64,000 nucleotides of DNA from Methylophaga sp. 41_12_T18. Its GTDB lineage: Bacteria > Pseudomonadota > Gammaproteobacteria > Nitrosococcales > Methylophagaceae. The stretch is from positions 52,161-116,160 of the forward strand of contig MAAI01000005.1 in assembly GCA_002163115.1 (NCBI GenBank), in the 5' to 3' direction. Position numbers and translations under genes: made by a program. The notes beneath the pieces were generated by a model that had not been told where the DNA came from, searched no databases, and was given only the letters and a program-made list of their open reading frames with translations. The first letter of the stretch is position 1, and each line of letters starts with the position of its first letter. Shown here in pieces: positions 35,249-46,226 of the stretch.

Positions 35249-36691
35249 TTACGCTGTTCCACCTACTGTTAAACCATCTATTTTTAATGTTGGTTGGCCC
35301 ACACCTACTGGCACGCTTTGTCCTTCCTTACCACAATTACCGACACCGGTATCCAATTCTAAATCATTGGCCACCATACTTATTCTACCCATCGCTTCAG
35401 GCCCATTGCCAATCAAAGTGGCGCCTTTTACTGGGTAAGAAATTTTACCGTTTTCTATCATATAAACTTCGCTAGTCGAAAATACAAACTTGCCCGAAGT
35501 TATATCTACCTGACCACCGCCAAAGTTAACGGCGTATAAGCCTTTATCAACAGATGCAATGATTTCTTCAGCCTCACTCTCGCCAGGCAACATATAGGTA
35601 TTGGTCATTCTTGGCATTGGCAGGTGAGCATAAGATTCTCTTCGGCCATTACCTGTACTACGGCTGCCCATCAATCGCGCGTTATGCTTATCTTGCATAT
35701 AGGAAGTTAACTTACCTTTTTCTATCAAGGTAGTACACTCGGTGGCAACACCTTCATCATCAACAGAAAGTGAACCTCGGCGATGTTGTAGAGTGCCATC
35801 ATCAACCACGGTACATAACGGGGAAGCAACCATTTCTCCCATCCGGCCGGAAAAAGCTGAACTGCCTCGTCTATTAAAATCACCTTCTAAGCCATGCCCT
35901 ACTGCTTCATGTAATAAAACACCTGGCCAACCAGAAGCTAAAACAACAGGCATCGTACCTGCTGGTGCATCACGCGCATCTAAATTAACTAAAGCTTGTC
36001 TAACGGCTTCTTTGGCATAATCATTAGCTAAATCATTATCTTGAAAATAACGATAATCCAACCGTCGACCGCCGCCTGCACTACCACGTTCACGCCGCCC
36101 ATTTGACTCAACAATCACACTAACATTCATCCGCACTAAAGGACGAATATCAGCAGCAAAAGTGCCATCGCTCGCCGCTATTAAGACCGTATCTATGCCA
36201 CCCGCTAAACTGACATTAACTTGCGTCACTCTCGGATCTGCATCACGAGCCGTTTTATCTGCTTGTTTTAATAAAGCCAGTTTTTGCTCAACCGACAATA
36301 CTGCCAGTGGATCATCATTTGCATAAAAGTTTGGGGCTTGCGTGCGATGCCAAGCTTGAACACTTTTTTGTTCACCTTGACGGGAAATGGAGCGAGCGGC
36401 TTTGGCAGCATCCAGCAATGCCGGTAAAATCAAATCATCTGAATAAGCAAAACCGGTTTTTTCACCACTACAAGCACGTACGCCAACGCCTTGTTCAATA
36501 TGGTAGCCACCGTCTTTAATGATACCGTCTTCTAACAGCCAATTTTCATTGCGTGATTGTTGGAAATACAGATCAGCATAGTCAACACCCCCAGTTAAGG
36601 TCAGTGATAATGCTTGTTCCAAATCATGCTCTGTCAGGCCAGCGGGCACTAAGAGTTGTTGATTTACTTGTTCGAATACTGAAAAGGTCAT
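35249..36691 (-). CDS. tldD: Metalloprotease TldD
   Basis: 480 residues, full family length. The zinc motif [11 protein letters not shown] (HExxxH) is near residue 263, and the third ligand Cys is in VGNCGKEGQ close to the C terminus. The N-terminal half ([22 protein letters not shown]) is typical. TldD pairs with TldE (PmbA) to process microcin B17 and CcdA; tldE is not in this window. It lies 44 bases after yhdP, as in E. coli. Confidence 0.97.
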   Translation of the reverse strand: MTFSVFEQVNQQLLVPAGLTEHDLEQALSLTLTGGVDYADLYFQQSRNENWLLEDGIIKDGGYHIEQGVGVRACSGEKTGFAYSDDLILPALLDAAKAARSISRQGEQKSVQAWHRTQAPNFYANDDPLAVLSVEQKLALLKQADKTARDADPRVTQVNVSLAGGIDTVLIAASDGTFAADIRPLVRMNVSVIVESNGRRERGSAGGGRRLDYRYFQDNDLANDYAKEAVRQALVNLDARDAPAGTMPVVLASGWPGVLLHEAVGHGLEGDFNRRGSSAFSGRMGEMVASPLCTVVDDGTLQHRRGSLSVDDEGVATECTTLIEKGKLTSYMQDKHNARLMGSRSTGNGRRESYAHLPMPRMTNTYMLPGESEAEEIIASVDKGLYAVNFGGGQVDITSGKFVFSTSEVYMIENGKISYPVKGATLIGNGPEAMGRISMVANDLELDTGVGNCGKEGQSVPVGVGQPTLKIDGLTVGGTA

Positions 36692-36735
36692 TGCAAGACT
36701 AAATTATTTACTATAAAACAGAATGATACCAGATT

Positions 36736-39700
36736 CTAATTAGTTGACGCGTTAAAGGTGTTAAGTTCAGGTTCGTGCCATGGGCCGCTAAGCCTGTAGC
36801 TATAGCTGATTAAGTTCACAATTTGTTTATCAAATAATTCACCAGCTAGCTTATCAAAAATAAGAATTGCGGTACCCACTCCTAAACCTATAGGCCCTCC
36901 AGCCACTGCACCAGCGACAGGCAATGTAGAAGATACATTGGGGATGATTTTAATTTTTTGATCGTAGGTTTTATTGACTAAATTGACATCACCAGTCACT
37001 TTAATAGTGGCCGGTTGGCCTTTCATAATTAAATCATCGGTATATGCAATGCCATTCTGAAGGGAAAAATTACCGCTAATATCATCAAAGCTAAAGCCTT
37101 TACCAAATAAATCGGTAAAATCTAAAGCTAACCGTCTAGGAATGGTAGCGACACTTAATAAACCAAATATGCGTCCTGCAGCGCCAGGCTCAATATCTAA
37201 TAATCGTCCCTTGCCCATATCAATATGGAATTGACCGGTACTGTCAGCTAAACTAAATCCCAATGGACTGTCTTGCCAAGTTAATTCCAAGTCAATATCA
37301 ATATTGTCAGCGTCTAAAACTTGCTGGTAGCCTAAATCAGCAAACAACCCTTGTACATCTTCACTCGATGCACTCAACTGAAAATTACTCACTGAGCCTG
37401 TCGGCAATAATTGCCACTGCCCCTTTATACTGGCATTAATTGTTGTCGATTTTAATAATGCTGCATTTATCACCCAACTAGTTTCATGGCGACTGGCTTG
37501 CAGATTGAGCTCACCAAACTTCATCTCGTCAATTTGCAAATGATTAGTATGGAAGTTAATACTCGGCCACAATGAAGTAACCCTATCTGTCACCTGCTCA
37601 TCCTCAATGACTGCATCGCCAGTATTTTGTTTTGGCAATGTTAGGTTTAAATAATCAAAGTCCATTGTCAGTGGTGTTTCACTAGCAAAATTCAGTGGCA
37701 AAATAATATTGCCTTTAATTTGATCTGAATACAGGCTAATACGCCAGTCTTGTGCTGCACGTTCGGCGGTAAATGCCAACTTTGTAATGTGTTGTTGGTA
37801 AGCATCTAGTTGGCCAATATTCATTGAAATAATATCAATCTTGTCTATCAAAGACTGATTATTTGACTCTGGCTGTACACTTTGCCAGGCCAACCAATCA
37901 GCTATAGATAATCGGTCTAATTGGCCTTTGATCGCCAAGCCTGATTTCGGTAATACAGCTTTGCCTTGACCAAATCGTAATTCACCACGCCATTGCCCAT
38001 CACTGGTTGGCATCATGATAGCGTTTAACTGATTACCATACACCGCAGCATATGCCAGCTCGTTATCATAATGTTCAACGGATAAGTTTAACGGTAGCGC
38101 TTGTTCAGTATTTTTCCCTAGTGGCGCAGGCAAGTTAATCATGATCCCCTTCAGATCAGACTCTAGTGATGCATCTAGTTCAAAGTCACCCAACTGTTTT
38201 TCATAAACTTTTAACAAAGCTTTATAAGCTGTATTTCCCGATATGAAATCTGGGACAACTTGTCCTGATAGGGTGGCAATATTATCTGTAGTAACATTGC
38301 CTTTAATCGTGATCAGCGTCTCTGTTGACAACGGTTCAACATCAACAGTTACTTGCTGGTCTAGCAACAGCGCTTTTATATCTGTGGCTGATACGCCATC
38401 ATTATTAAACTCTAGTTTACCTTCAACTTGAGTAAATGCCGCATTGGCAAAGTCGGGATAGCTAAATTCACTGTTCTCAAAACTAACAAAGCCACTTGTC
38501 TCAGTATTATCAACATCTGCTAGAGGTACCATAAGCTGTAATTGAATATCACTAGTTCCTTGTGCAGACACACTTTCAACAGCATTACCAAATCGTTGCT
38601 GCAATGGACTTTGTTGTAAAAAATCCAATGCTTGTTGAGTTGTACCGGTGAGTGAGCCATCAACGGTTAATATTGGTTTACCTTTAAGGTATTTATCAAT
38701 ATTAGTCTGAACCTTAACAAAATTAAATCCTGAAATAGTCCCTTGTTCACTATAAATTTTCAGCAAATTATTGTGGCCATTAACACTACCAGTGACATCA
38801 ATGATATCTGGCCAACCCGGCCCGTAATGTAACTGCAAACCTTCAACATTAAGCACCATATCAAACTGACCTTGGTCAGGTTCAGCCTCAAAAGGAAAGG
38901 CGGCAAGATTACCTGTTAAGCTAATATCACCATCAACGATAGTGCCGGCCACAAAGGCGCTATCTGACCATTCTTTAAAATCAACATCTAACAAACTTTG
39001 CGGCACATACTGTTGCCAGCGACTGATATCTACTTGTTCAACTTTAATATTTAAATCTGACTGGGTAATACCTTGGTTGTGTTCAAATTGGCCATCGAGT
39101 TGGATAGTAAAATCATCATTCCATAGCTGAAATTCAGTTATCAATAACTGCCAATTGAGATCTTGTTGCCAACGAAGCTGCCCTGAAACAGAGTCAAAAA
39201 ACACAGCATCTTCCAATAGATTTTCAGCATATAGACTCAATTGATGGCTATCTACATCAACTATGGCAGTACCGTTATTCCAATCTACTATCGCCGTTAA
39301 TCCTGTAATGCCTGGTATATCCTGCCAGGGTAGTACAGCAAAATCTTGTAAGCTCATCGCCAAACTATTAATGCCAGACTGTGGTGTATATTCAAGGTGT
39401 AATGCAGTCACATCACCTGCTGGCCTTTGATGGCGCAAGTCATCAGGCAATGCATCTGATAACAAAGCAATGGCACTCAAATCACTTAACCGTAAATAAT
39501 CCACATCAGCAACCACACCACCTGCTGAATCCACTTCTACAGTAAAATTTGTCTTAGGCCATCGTTGATTATTCATATCTATCAACACATCACGGCCTGA
39601 AAATTGCCAACCCTGGTCGCTATTTTCCCATGAAAAAACACCATCTAAACTAGAAAGTAATACCGGTGAAATATCAGGTTCAGTCGCGGATATTAATTTT

Positions 39701-40557
39701 GTATTTTGTAAAGATAGTTCAGCATCTAATTGGCTAATAAATTGACCTGAGCCTACTGCATTTACCAACAAAGATAGGCTAGCATCCTCCACTTTCAGCC
39801 CATATATCGTTTGGTATTTTGTTAATGCCGACAACAAGATTTCATTCGTTTTTAACTGCCACTGCCACGATTGCAGCTGTTGCTGTTCTAGATCAAATTC
39901 AAGCTCGCCACTAAAAACCAGTGCTTTACCTAGTTTTTCGGGCGGCTGAAGTTGGACTGTTGATGTCCATCTATCCCCAGAATGAGAAATAACTGCATTG
40001 TCTAATTGATAGCGTCCCGATAAATCATTATCAATCAAGTCTTGATAACGGATAGTAATCGCATTCAAGTCGATATGATTTAATAGTGAAATCCAACTTG
40101 AAAAGTCAGCTGCTGACTCGGTTTCAGTCAATGCATCCATTAGACCTGTCAGTTGAAACCTGCCAGTCTCCGTTCGGGTCAAACCAAGTTCTAAACCGGT
40201 AATATTGATATTTTCCAGCACCGCCTGACGTTGCTGGAAACTAGCTAATAAATCTATACCCAGGTAAATATGATCCAATGAAAGTATAGATTCAGCACTA
40301 TCATGCTGCATAATTTTCATCTCATACACATGTAGTTTTGGCACCAAGTCCAACCAGTAAAGATCGGTACCACCAATTGAGATGGGATAACCTAGTTGCT
40401 CGCTCGCCCAAGCAGCCACTTCATCTTTTCGCTGCTCAATTGCCGCTGATAACCATACTGTTGTGCCAATTGCAGACAATAGCAACACTGCAGCAATAAT
40501 AACTAAATAATAGACTTGCTTACTGGCAATATGAATGCCTCGACGAAGTAGCGACAT
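36736..40557 (-). CDS. yhdP: YhdP-family AsmA-like envelope lipid transport protein
   Basis: 1273 residues, matching the YhdP family (about 1260-1280). One N-terminal membrane anchor (VYYLVIIAAVLLLSAIGTTVWL, about residues 16-37) is followed by a very long periplasmic beta-rich region with repeated RBG/AsmA-like units. The conserved C-terminal AsmA2-like segment has GAAGRIFGLLSVATIPRRLALD, FDDISGNFSLQNGIAYTDDL and VAGGPIGLGVGTAILIFDKL. YhdP, with TamB and YdbH, forms bridges that move phospholipids to the outer membrane. The order maf-rng-yhdP-tldD is the E. coli order. Confidence 0.95.
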   Translation of the reverse strand: MSLLRRGIHIASKQVYYLVIIAAVLLLSAIGTTVWLSAAIEQRKDEVAAWASEQLGYPISIGGTDLYWLDLVPKLHVYEMKIMQHDSAESILSLDHIYLGIDLLASFQQRQAVLENINITGLELGLTRTETGRFQLTGLMDALTETESAADFSSWISLLNHIDLNAITIRYQDLIDNDLSGRYQLDNAVISHSGDRWTSTVQLQPPEKLGKALVFSGELEFDLEQQQLQSWQWQLKTNEILLSALTKYQTIYGLKVEDASLSLLVNAVGSGQFISQLDAELSLQNTKLISATEPDISPVLLSSLDGVFSWENSDQGWQFSGRDVLIDMNNQRWPKTNFTVEVDSAGGVVADVDYLRLSDLSAIALLSDALPDDLRHQRPAGDVTALHLEYTPQSGINSLAMSLQDFAVLPWQDIPGITGLTAIVDWNNGTAIVDVDSHQLSLYAENLLEDAVFFDSVSGQLRWQQDLNWQLLITEFQLWNDDFTIQLDGQFEHNQGITQSDLNIKVEQVDISRWQQYVPQSLLDVDFKEWSDSAFVAGTIVDGDISLTGNLAAFPFEAEPDQGQFDMVLNVEGLQLHYGPGWPDIIDVTGSVNGHNNLLKIYSEQGTISGFNFVKVQTNIDKYLKGKPILTVDGSLTGTTQQALDFLQQSPLQQRFGNAVESVSAQGTSDIQLQLMVPLADVDNTETSGFVSFENSEFSYPDFANAAFTQVEGKLEFNNDGVSATDIKALLLDQQVTVDVEPLSTETLITIKGNVTTDNIATLSGQVVPDFISGNTAYKALLKVYEKQLGDFELDASLESDLKGIMINLPAPLGKNTEQALPLNLSVEHYDNELAYAAVYGNQLNAIMMPTSDGQWRGELRFGQGKAVLPKSGLAIKGQLDRLSIADWLAWQSVQPESNNQSLIDKIDIISMNIGQLDAYQQHITKLAFTAERAAQDWRISLYSDQIKGNIILPLNFASETPLTMDFDYLNLTLPKQNTGDAVIEDEQVTDRVTSLWPSINFHTNHLQIDEMKFGELNLQASRHETSWVINAALLKSTTINASIKGQWQLLPTGSVSNFQLSASSEDVQGLFADLGYQQVLDADNIDIDLELTWQDSPLGFSLADSTGQFHIDMGKGRLLDIEPGAAGRIFGLLSVATIPRRLALDFTDLFGKGFSFDDISGNFSLQNGIAYTDDLIMKGQPATIKVTGDVNLVNKTYDQKIKIIPNVSSTLPVAGAVAGGPIGLGVGTAILIFDKLAGELFDKQIVNLISYSYRLSGPWHEPELNTFNASTN

Positions 40558-40560
40558 AGC

Positions 40561-42033
40561 CTACATCATCACCACATTAAACTGTTCGCGCTTATATTGA
40601 GCTTCAAACTGAAATAAAATTTGTTTACCGATAAATTGTTCTAATTCTGCAACATTCGTTGAATCTTCATCATTTAAGCGATCAATCACATCTTGTGATG
40701 CTAAGACCAAAAACTGGGTACTTTCATACTGTCTTGCGGCACGGATAATCTCACGAAAGATATCGTAACAAACAGTTTCGACACTTTTGGTGTACCCCCT
40801 ACCATCACAACTTGGGCAGGGTTCACATAATATATGGCCTAGACTTTCACGAGTACGCTTACGGGTCATTTCGACCAAACCTAAATCTGATACACCACAA
40901 ATATTATGACGTGCCCGATCCGGCGCCATCGATTTTTCTAAGGTTAGTAACACTTGATCTCGATGATCGATTTCTTCCATATCAATAAAATCGATAATGA
41001 TGATACCACCAAGATTTCTCACCTGTAATTGCCGAGCAATTGCCTGGGCAGCTTCCAAGTTTGTTTTGAAAATAGTTTCTTCTAGATTTTTATGACCGAC
41101 AAAACCACCGGTATTCACATCTACGGTAGTCATTGCCTCTGTTTGATCAAAAATCAAATAACCACCTGATTTTAATGGTACTTTTCTTTCTAATGCTTTT
41201 TTAATTTCGTCTTCAACACTGAATAAATCAAATAAAGGCCTAGCCGCCGTATAGTGCTCTAACCGAACTGCACATTCAGGCATAAAACCTTCAGCAAACT
41301 TCATTGCTTGATCATAGGTGGTGGTTGAATCAATACGGATACGTTCGATATCAGGGTTATATAAATCTCTTAATGCCCGAAGTGCCAACGGTAAATCTTG
41401 ATGCAGCGGCTCACCACATTTCACAGATGACTTCCGCTCTCCGAGCTTTTGCCATAAGCGATGTAAAAACTTTAAATCTGCCAATAGTTCTGTTTCAGAT
41501 ACGCCTTCTGCAGCAGTCCGTAGAATATAACCACCACCAGCGGAATCCAGCTGTGAAACTAAACATGACTTTAAGCGTTCACGCTCTTGTTCACTTTCAA
41601 TCTTCAATGACACGCCGATACCTTGCGTATCTGGCATATAGACCAAATAACGTGATGAAACGGATAGTTGAGTAGTCAGTCTAGCTCCCTTACTACCTAA
41701 GGGATCTTTAATAACTTGAACTAAAACTTCCTGTCCTTCACGCAATAATGTGGTGATCGGTGGCACTTTAGTTGGTGTTTCTTGTAAATCACCCGTTTGA
41801 CCTTTCGGAATAGAAATATCAGATGCATGTAAAAAAGCAGCGCGAGACAGGCCAATTTCAACAAAGGCAGCTTGCATACCGGGTAATACACGACAGACTT
41901 TGCCTTTATAAATATTGCCTACAATACCTCGGCATTCGTTTCGTTCAATAAATACTTCTTGTAAAACACCATTATCAACGACGACTGCCCGCGACTCACT
42001 CGGTGTGATATTAATTAATATCTCACTGCTCAT
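40561..42033 (-). CDS. rng: Ribonuclease G
   Basis: 490 residues, RNase G length (RNase E would be far longer). The S1 domain (GNIYKGKVCRVLPGMQAAFVEIG) is at 38-100, the 5'-sensor and DNase I-like catalytic domain follow with the metal ligands in MTTVDVNTGGFVG and IIIIDFIDM, and the Zn-link CEPCPSCDGRGY near 410. It matures the 5' end of 16S rRNA and degrades mRNAs. It follows maf by nine bases. Confidence 0.97.
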   Translation of the reverse strand: MSSEILINITPSESRAVVVDNGVLQEVFIERNECRGIVGNIYKGKVCRVLPGMQAAFVEIGLSRAAFLHASDISIPKGQTGDLQETPTKVPPITTLLREGQEVLVQVIKDPLGSKGARLTTQLSVSSRYLVYMPDTQGIGVSLKIESEQERERLKSCLVSQLDSAGGGYILRTAAEGVSETELLADLKFLHRLWQKLGERKSSVKCGEPLHQDLPLALRALRDLYNPDIERIRIDSTTTYDQAMKFAEGFMPECAVRLEHYTAARPLFDLFSVEDEIKKALERKVPLKSGGYLIFDQTEAMTTVDVNTGGFVGHKNLEETIFKTNLEAAQAIARQLQVRNLGGIIIIDFIDMEEIDHRDQVLLTLEKSMAPDRARHNICGVSDLGLVEMTRKRTRESLGHILCEPCPSCDGRGYTKSVETVCYDIFREIIRAARQYESTQFLVLASQDVIDRLNDEDSTNVAELEQFIGKQILFQFEAQYKREQFNVVMM

Positions 42034-42042
42034 TGTGAAACC

Positions 42043-42621
42043 CTATTCTGAAATTTTCTTTAGCAACATTGCTGTTTCTCTAACAGGCAAACCCATAATG
42101 CCTGAATAACTGCCTATTATTTGTTCAATAAATATTGCAGCTTGTCCCTGAACAGCATAAGAACCCGCCTTATCTATTCCTTCTTGAGTAGCAATATACC
42201 AATTAATTTCATCTGCTGATAATTCAGCAAACTGCACTACATTATCACTAATGACACACTGTGTATCATTCATTGTTACCCCAGCAACAGCCGTTAAAAC
42301 TTGATGACTTCGACCTGACAATAACTGTAACATTCTCCGACTGTCACCATCATCTTTCGGCTTACCTAATATCTCGCCATCGATGATAACTGACGTATCA
42401 GCTCCTAGTACGATACAGTTTGTTGGCGATACTTCCAGTTGCTGAAAACCCGCTTGTGCTTTTGCTATTGCCACCCGTCGGACATAATCAAGTGCAGCTT
42501 CATCTAATAATTGCGATTCATCAACATCAACTTTAACAACACTAAAATCGACTCCGATTTGGGTCAGAAGTTCTCGTCGTCTGGGGGAACCAGAAGCAAG
42601 ATAAGTATGAGGAAAGTTCAT
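42043..42621 (-). CDS. maf: Maf-family nucleoside triphosphate pyrophosphatase
   Basis: 192 residues from the ATG at 42621, which overlaps the rlmH stop as ATGA; a longer in-frame start at 42657 would run inside rlmH. Motifs LASGSPRRRELLTQIG, GADTSVIIDGEILGKP and LLSGRSHQVLTAVA are characteristic. YhdE-type Maf hydrolyses dTTP/UTP and modified nucleotides to monophosphates. It is coupled to rlmH upstream and rng downstream. Confidence 0.95.
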   Translation of the reverse strand: MNFPHTYLASGSPRRRELLTQIGVDFSVVKVDVDESQLLDEAALDYVRRVAIAKAQAGFQQLEVSPTNCIVLGADTSVIIDGEILGKPKDDGDSRRMLQLLSGRSHQVLTAVAGVTMNDTQCVISDNVVQFAELSADEINWYIATQEGIDKAGSYAVQGQAAIFIEQIIGSYSGIMGLPVRETAMLLKKISE

Positions 42622-43088
42622 GCGCGGTGATAAGGATGGTTTTGTGTCACGGTCCAAGCTCGATATAACTGCTCAGCCATCACAATTCGGACTAGTGGAT
42701 GCGGTAAAGTAAGTGCCGATAAAGACCAACGCTGATCTGCTCGTTGCAAGCATTCAGCCATTAATCCATCTGGACCGCCGACAATCAAGGAAACATCCCG
42801 ACCATCGGACTGCCAATTTTCTAACTGCTGGGACAACTGCTCGGTACTCCATGTTTTGCCTTTTACATCTAGTGCAACAACATGGTGGTTATCAGGAATA
42901 GCCGCTAAGATCCGTTCACCTTCCTCACGCATCCATTGCGCTGCACTGCCACTCTTACCGCGTTTAGCAGGAGCAATTTCGTGCAAATGTAAACTGCACT
43001 CTCTTGGCAAACGCTTGGCATATTCTTGATAACCATCAGTCACCCAAGTTGGCATTTTTGTGCCAACCGCGAGCAGGTTTAACTTCAT
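42618..43088 (-). CDS. rlmH: 23S rRNA pseudouridine-1915 N3-methyltransferase RlmH
   Basis: 156 residues, the family length. SPOUT-fold features are LIVGGPDGL and the C-terminal knot [25 protein letters not shown], ending NHPYHRA, where PYHR is invariant. It methylates pseudouridine 1915 in helix 69 of 23S rRNA. It overlaps rsfS upstream and maf downstream by four bases each. Confidence 0.98.
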   Translation of the reverse strand: MKLNLLAVGTKMPTWVTDGYQEYAKRLPRECSLHLHEIAPAKRGKSGSAAQWMREEGERILAAIPDNHHVVALDVKGKTWSTEQLSQQLENWQSDGRDVSLIVGGPDGLMAECLQRADQRWSLSALTLPHPLVRIVMAEQLYRAWTVTQNHPYHRA

Positions 43089-43441
43089 TCCTTATCAGCC
43101 ACAACCTGATCAGAATCCTCTGGAACACTCCATATTTTTTCAAGGTTATAAGTTGCACGTGTTTGCGGTGTCATCACATGTGCAATCACATCACCAAGGT
43201 CAACTAAAGCCCATTCACCAACATCTTCACCTTCAACACCTAAAGGTTGATTACCTGCTTTTTTAGCTTGCATAACCACTTCATTGGCTAGCGCTTTAAC
43301 CTGACGAGTAGATTTACCCGTAGCAATAATCATATAGTCGGTGACATCTGTCATCGTGCGAACATCAAGAACTTGTATATCTTCAGCTTTAATATCTTCT
43401 AGAGCATCAATAACTAGTAATTTTAAATCTTCAGCCTGCAT
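43085..43441 (-). CDS. rsfS: Ribosomal silencing factor RsfS
   Basis: 118 residues. Conserved parts are [24 protein letters not shown] and the [16 protein letters not shown] block. It binds L14 of the 50S subunit and blocks subunit joining during starvation. It precedes rlmH with a four-base overlap. Confidence 0.96.
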   Translation of the reverse strand: MQAEDLKLLVIDALEDIKAEDIQVLDVRTMTDVTDYMIIATGKSTRQVKALANEVVMQAKKAGNQPLGVEGEDVGEWALVDLGDVIAHVMTPQTRATYNLEKIWSVPEDSDQVVADKE

Positions 43442-43473
43442 TGGCTTCTCCGTTAATCAATAATCGCAATATT

Positions 43474-44313
43474 TTACAGCATGCTGTCTTTTCTCGCTGA
43501 TTCAATACCTTGCTCACTGCTAGGTAGCCAGTTTTGCGTCTTATCTGTTAAAAAATAAACCGTTAATCCTATCCATTCGCGCCAAGCAGGTTCCAGAACT
43601 TGCAGATGGGAAAACATTGCAAAGTCCCATTGCCGAATTGAGCCATGGTTACTGCGGTAATCTACTGGATAAGGAATAACATTGAAATGTTGTTTACGAG
43701 CAATGCCCACTGCTCGAGGCATATGGTAGGCCGATGTAACTAGTAAATAATGGCCGTCTTTTTTAGGCAACAGCGGCTTTAATAATAAAAAGTTTTCATA
43801 AGTATTTCGAGACTGTGATTCAACCAATATACGCTGTTTATCAATGCCCATATCAGTCAGTAATTGTTGAGCTATCGTGGCCTCATTGTCATTTTTTCTA
43901 AACCGCAGAAAACTATTACCCCCTGAAAAAATAATCGGCACATTAGGGTAATGCTTAGCCAATACCGTCGCACCGACATAACGATCACCGCCATTGCCCA
44001 TTTCAGCAATCTTCCAACTATGGGAAATTTTTAATTCTTCGCCACCACCCAACACAATAATGCCATCGACATTCGTCGGCATTTCAGTGGGTTTAGAAAA
44101 ACGTTGTTCGAGCGGTTGCATTAACAAATCACTCACTGGATAGAACAATAGCGGTAAATTTATCAACAAACACAGCGTCAACAAGACCGTTGCCGGCCGT
44201 TTTTTGTTTAGCCACAACAACACTGTCGCAATGGTAACCAGTCCAATAATCAAATTTGTTGGGCTTAATATTCCCCAAGCTAATTTGGAAATAATGAAGA
44301 ATAAATTATCCAT
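43474..44313 (-). CDS. YdcF/ElyC-type DUF218 membrane protein
   Basis: 279 residues. Two N-terminal membrane segments (about 9-31 and 38-58) precede a DUF218 domain with VDGIIVLGGGEE, YPNVPIIFSGGNSF and LLVTSAYHMPRAVGIARKQ. ElyC (YcbC) and SanA of E. coli, in the same family, influence peptidoglycan precursor or undecaprenyl metabolism and envelope barrier function; the two-helix layout is closest to ElyC. It sits between nadD (two bases) and rsfS (32 bases). Confidence 0.88.
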   Translation of the reverse strand: MDNLFFIISKLAWGILSPTNLIIGLVTIATVLLWLNKKRPATVLLTLCLLINLPLLFYPVSDLLMQPLEQRFSKPTEMPTNVDGIIVLGGGEELKISHSWKIAEMGNGGDRYVGATVLAKHYPNVPIIFSGGNSFLRFRKNDNEATIAQQLLTDMGIDKQRILVESQSRNTYENFLLLKPLLPKKDGHYLLVTSAYHMPRAVGIARKQHFNVIPYPVDYRSNHGSIRQWDFAMFSHLQVLEPAWREWIGLTVYFLTDKTQNWLPSSEQGIESARKDSML

Positions 44314-44315
44314 AA

Positions 44316-44954
44316 TTACTCTTTTTGTTGATAGAGGCCTAACATATCAACCAAGCTAATCACGGCATCTGGCAATAAATACTGCGGGCTGGCACCATTA
44401 GCAATAGATGTTCGTATTTGGGTTGCCGAAATAGACAATTGCGTTACTTTCACCGGTATAATTTTACCAGCCAAGTTGACATCATCATTAGTCACTAAAT
44501 GTTGCTGATACCAGCTGGCTAACGCATCAGGCATCGCCGTGGTTTCATCGGGACGTTGCATTACGACTATATGCGTAAGCTCCAGTAACTGTTGCCATTC
44601 ATGCCAGCTCTGAATGCCCATAAACGCATCTGTACCGACCAATAAATACAGCGGCTTTGCTGGAAACTCTTGTCGCAAACTACGTAAAGTATCAATCGTA
44701 TACGAGGGCCCTTCTCGCTGTAACTCACGTTCATCAACTACAAAGCGTGGATTATTTTTGATAGCGAGCAGTAATAAAGCAACACGTTGTTGGGCTGTTG
44801 CTAGCGGTGTCTCACGATGTGGCGGCACAGCACAAGGAATTAAATGTATCTGTTCTAAGCCTAATTGATCAGCGACATCCAATGCAGGGCGCAAATGACC
44901 AAAATGCACTGGGTCAAATGTGCCACCTAAAATACCTATGGCTGAATCAGTCAT
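44316..44954 (-). CDS. nadD: Nicotinate-nucleotide adenylyltransferase
   Basis: 212 residues from the ATG at 44954, which shares its A with the proA stop (TAATG). The nucleotidyltransferase motif GGTFDPVHFGHLRPA (HxGH form) and the later ISATQIRTSIANG are visible. It forms NaAD from NaMN and ATP in NAD synthesis. An in-frame start at 44990 inside proA is unlikely. Confidence 0.97.
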   Translation of the reverse strand: MTDSAIGILGGTFDPVHFGHLRPALDVADQLGLEQIHLIPCAVPPHRETPLATAQQRVALLLLAIKNNPRFVVDERELQREGPSYTIDTLRSLRQEFPAKPLYLLVGTDAFMGIQSWHEWQQLLELTHIVVMQRPDETTAMPDALASWYQQHLVTNDDVNLAGKIIPVKVTQLSISATQIRTSIANGASPQYLLPDAVISLVDMLGLYQQKE

Positions 44955-46210
44955 TATTTGCGCACCTGGCCATTCCCCATCACTATCCACTTTTGAGATG
45001 TCAGGCCAGTTAAACCAACTGGGCCACGCGCATGAATTTTATCGGTAGAAATACCGATTTCCGCACCTAATCCATATTCAAAACCATCAGCAAAACGTGT
45101 TGAGGCATTAACCATCACTGAACTAGAATCTACTTCTGCTAAAAAGCGTCGTGAACGCCCATAATCTTCAGTCACAATCGTTTCGGTATGACCCGAACTA
45201 TGCAAATGAATGTGATCCATTGCTTCATCAATATTGGCAACCACACGAATAGATAAGATCGGTGCTAAATATTCTGTATCCCAATCCTCATCTGTTGCCG
45301 CTGTAATGTTTGGCAAAATAGTACGTGTTTGCTGACAACCGCGCAGTTCAACGGACTCAGTCGCATAACGTTTCTGTAAACGGGGCAAAATTTCAGCGGC
45401 GACAGCTTTGTCGACCAATAAGGTTTCCATTGCATTGCACACACCATAACGATGGCATTTAGAATTAAAAGCAATCTCTTCGGCCATCGCTAAATCAGCG
45501 GCAGAATCAATGTAAACATGGCAAATACCATCAAGATGTTTAATCACTGGTACACGTGCGTCACGGCTAATGCGTTCAATTAAACCTTTACCACCACGCG
45601 GTACAATCACATCCACATATTCAGGCATGGTAATAAGCTGGCCTACCGCTTCACGATCTGTTGTTTCAACCACTTGGATAGCCGTTACAGGTAAACCTGC
45701 TTTTTCTAAACCTCGATGAATACATTTAGCAATAGCTTGATTGGAATAGATTGCCTCACTACCACCGCGTAAAATAGTGGCATTACCTGACTTCAAACAT
45801 AAGGCGGCAGCATCGGCTGTTACATTAGGTCGAGACTCATAAATAATACCGATCACGCCAAGAGGTACCCGCATCTGTCCCAGCTGGATACCGCTAGGAC
45901 GATAGGTCATATCACTAATTTCACCAATTGGATCTGCTAATACTGCAACTTGCTCTATGCCTTCAGCCATAGACTCAATACGCGCATCGGTTAACTCCAA
46001 ACGATCAAGTAAAGCAGCATCTAAACCTTTGTCTTTGCCAGCTTGTAAATCACGGGCATTTTCTTGCTGTAATAAGGCAGCATTCTTGCGAATTTGTTCA
46101 GCAATAACCGTTAGCGCTGTATTTTTCGTAGCAGTATCAGCTCGTGCTAAAGCCCGACTGGCTTGTCTGGCTTGTTGACCTAAAGTCTGCATATATTGGT
46201 TAATATCCAA
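44954..46210 (-). CDS. proA: Gamma-glutamyl phosphate reductase
   Basis: About 418 residues. The aldehyde-dehydrogenase fold is recognised from [37 protein letters not shown] and the active-site Cys in [23 protein letters not shown]. Start: the TTG at 46210 has AGGAG seven bases upstream; an ATG at 46225 overlaps that ribosome site and lacks one of its own, but cannot be excluded. It makes glutamate semialdehyde for proline. It is placed between holA and nadD, a proA insertion seen in several gammaproteobacteria. Confidence 0.95.
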   Translation of the reverse strand: MDINQYMQTLGQQARQASRALARADTATKNTALTVIAEQIRKNAALLQQENARDLQAGKDKGLDAALLDRLELTDARIESMAEGIEQVAVLADPIGEISDMTYRPSGIQLGQMRVPLGVIGIIYESRPNVTADAAALCLKSGNATILRGGSEAIYSNQAIAKCIHRGLEKAGLPVTAIQVVETTDREAVGQLITMPEYVDVIVPRGGKGLIERISRDARVPVIKHLDGICHVYIDSAADLAMAEEIAFNSKCHRYGVCNAMETLLVDKAVAAEILPRLQKRYATESVELRGCQQTRTILPNITAATDEDWDTEYLAPILSIRVVANIDEAMDHIHLHSSGHTETIVTEDYGRSRRFLAEVDSSSVMVNASTRFADGFEYGLGAEIGISTDKIHARGPVGLTGLTSQKWIVMGNGQVRK

Positions 46211-46226
46211 TATTATTCTCCTCATT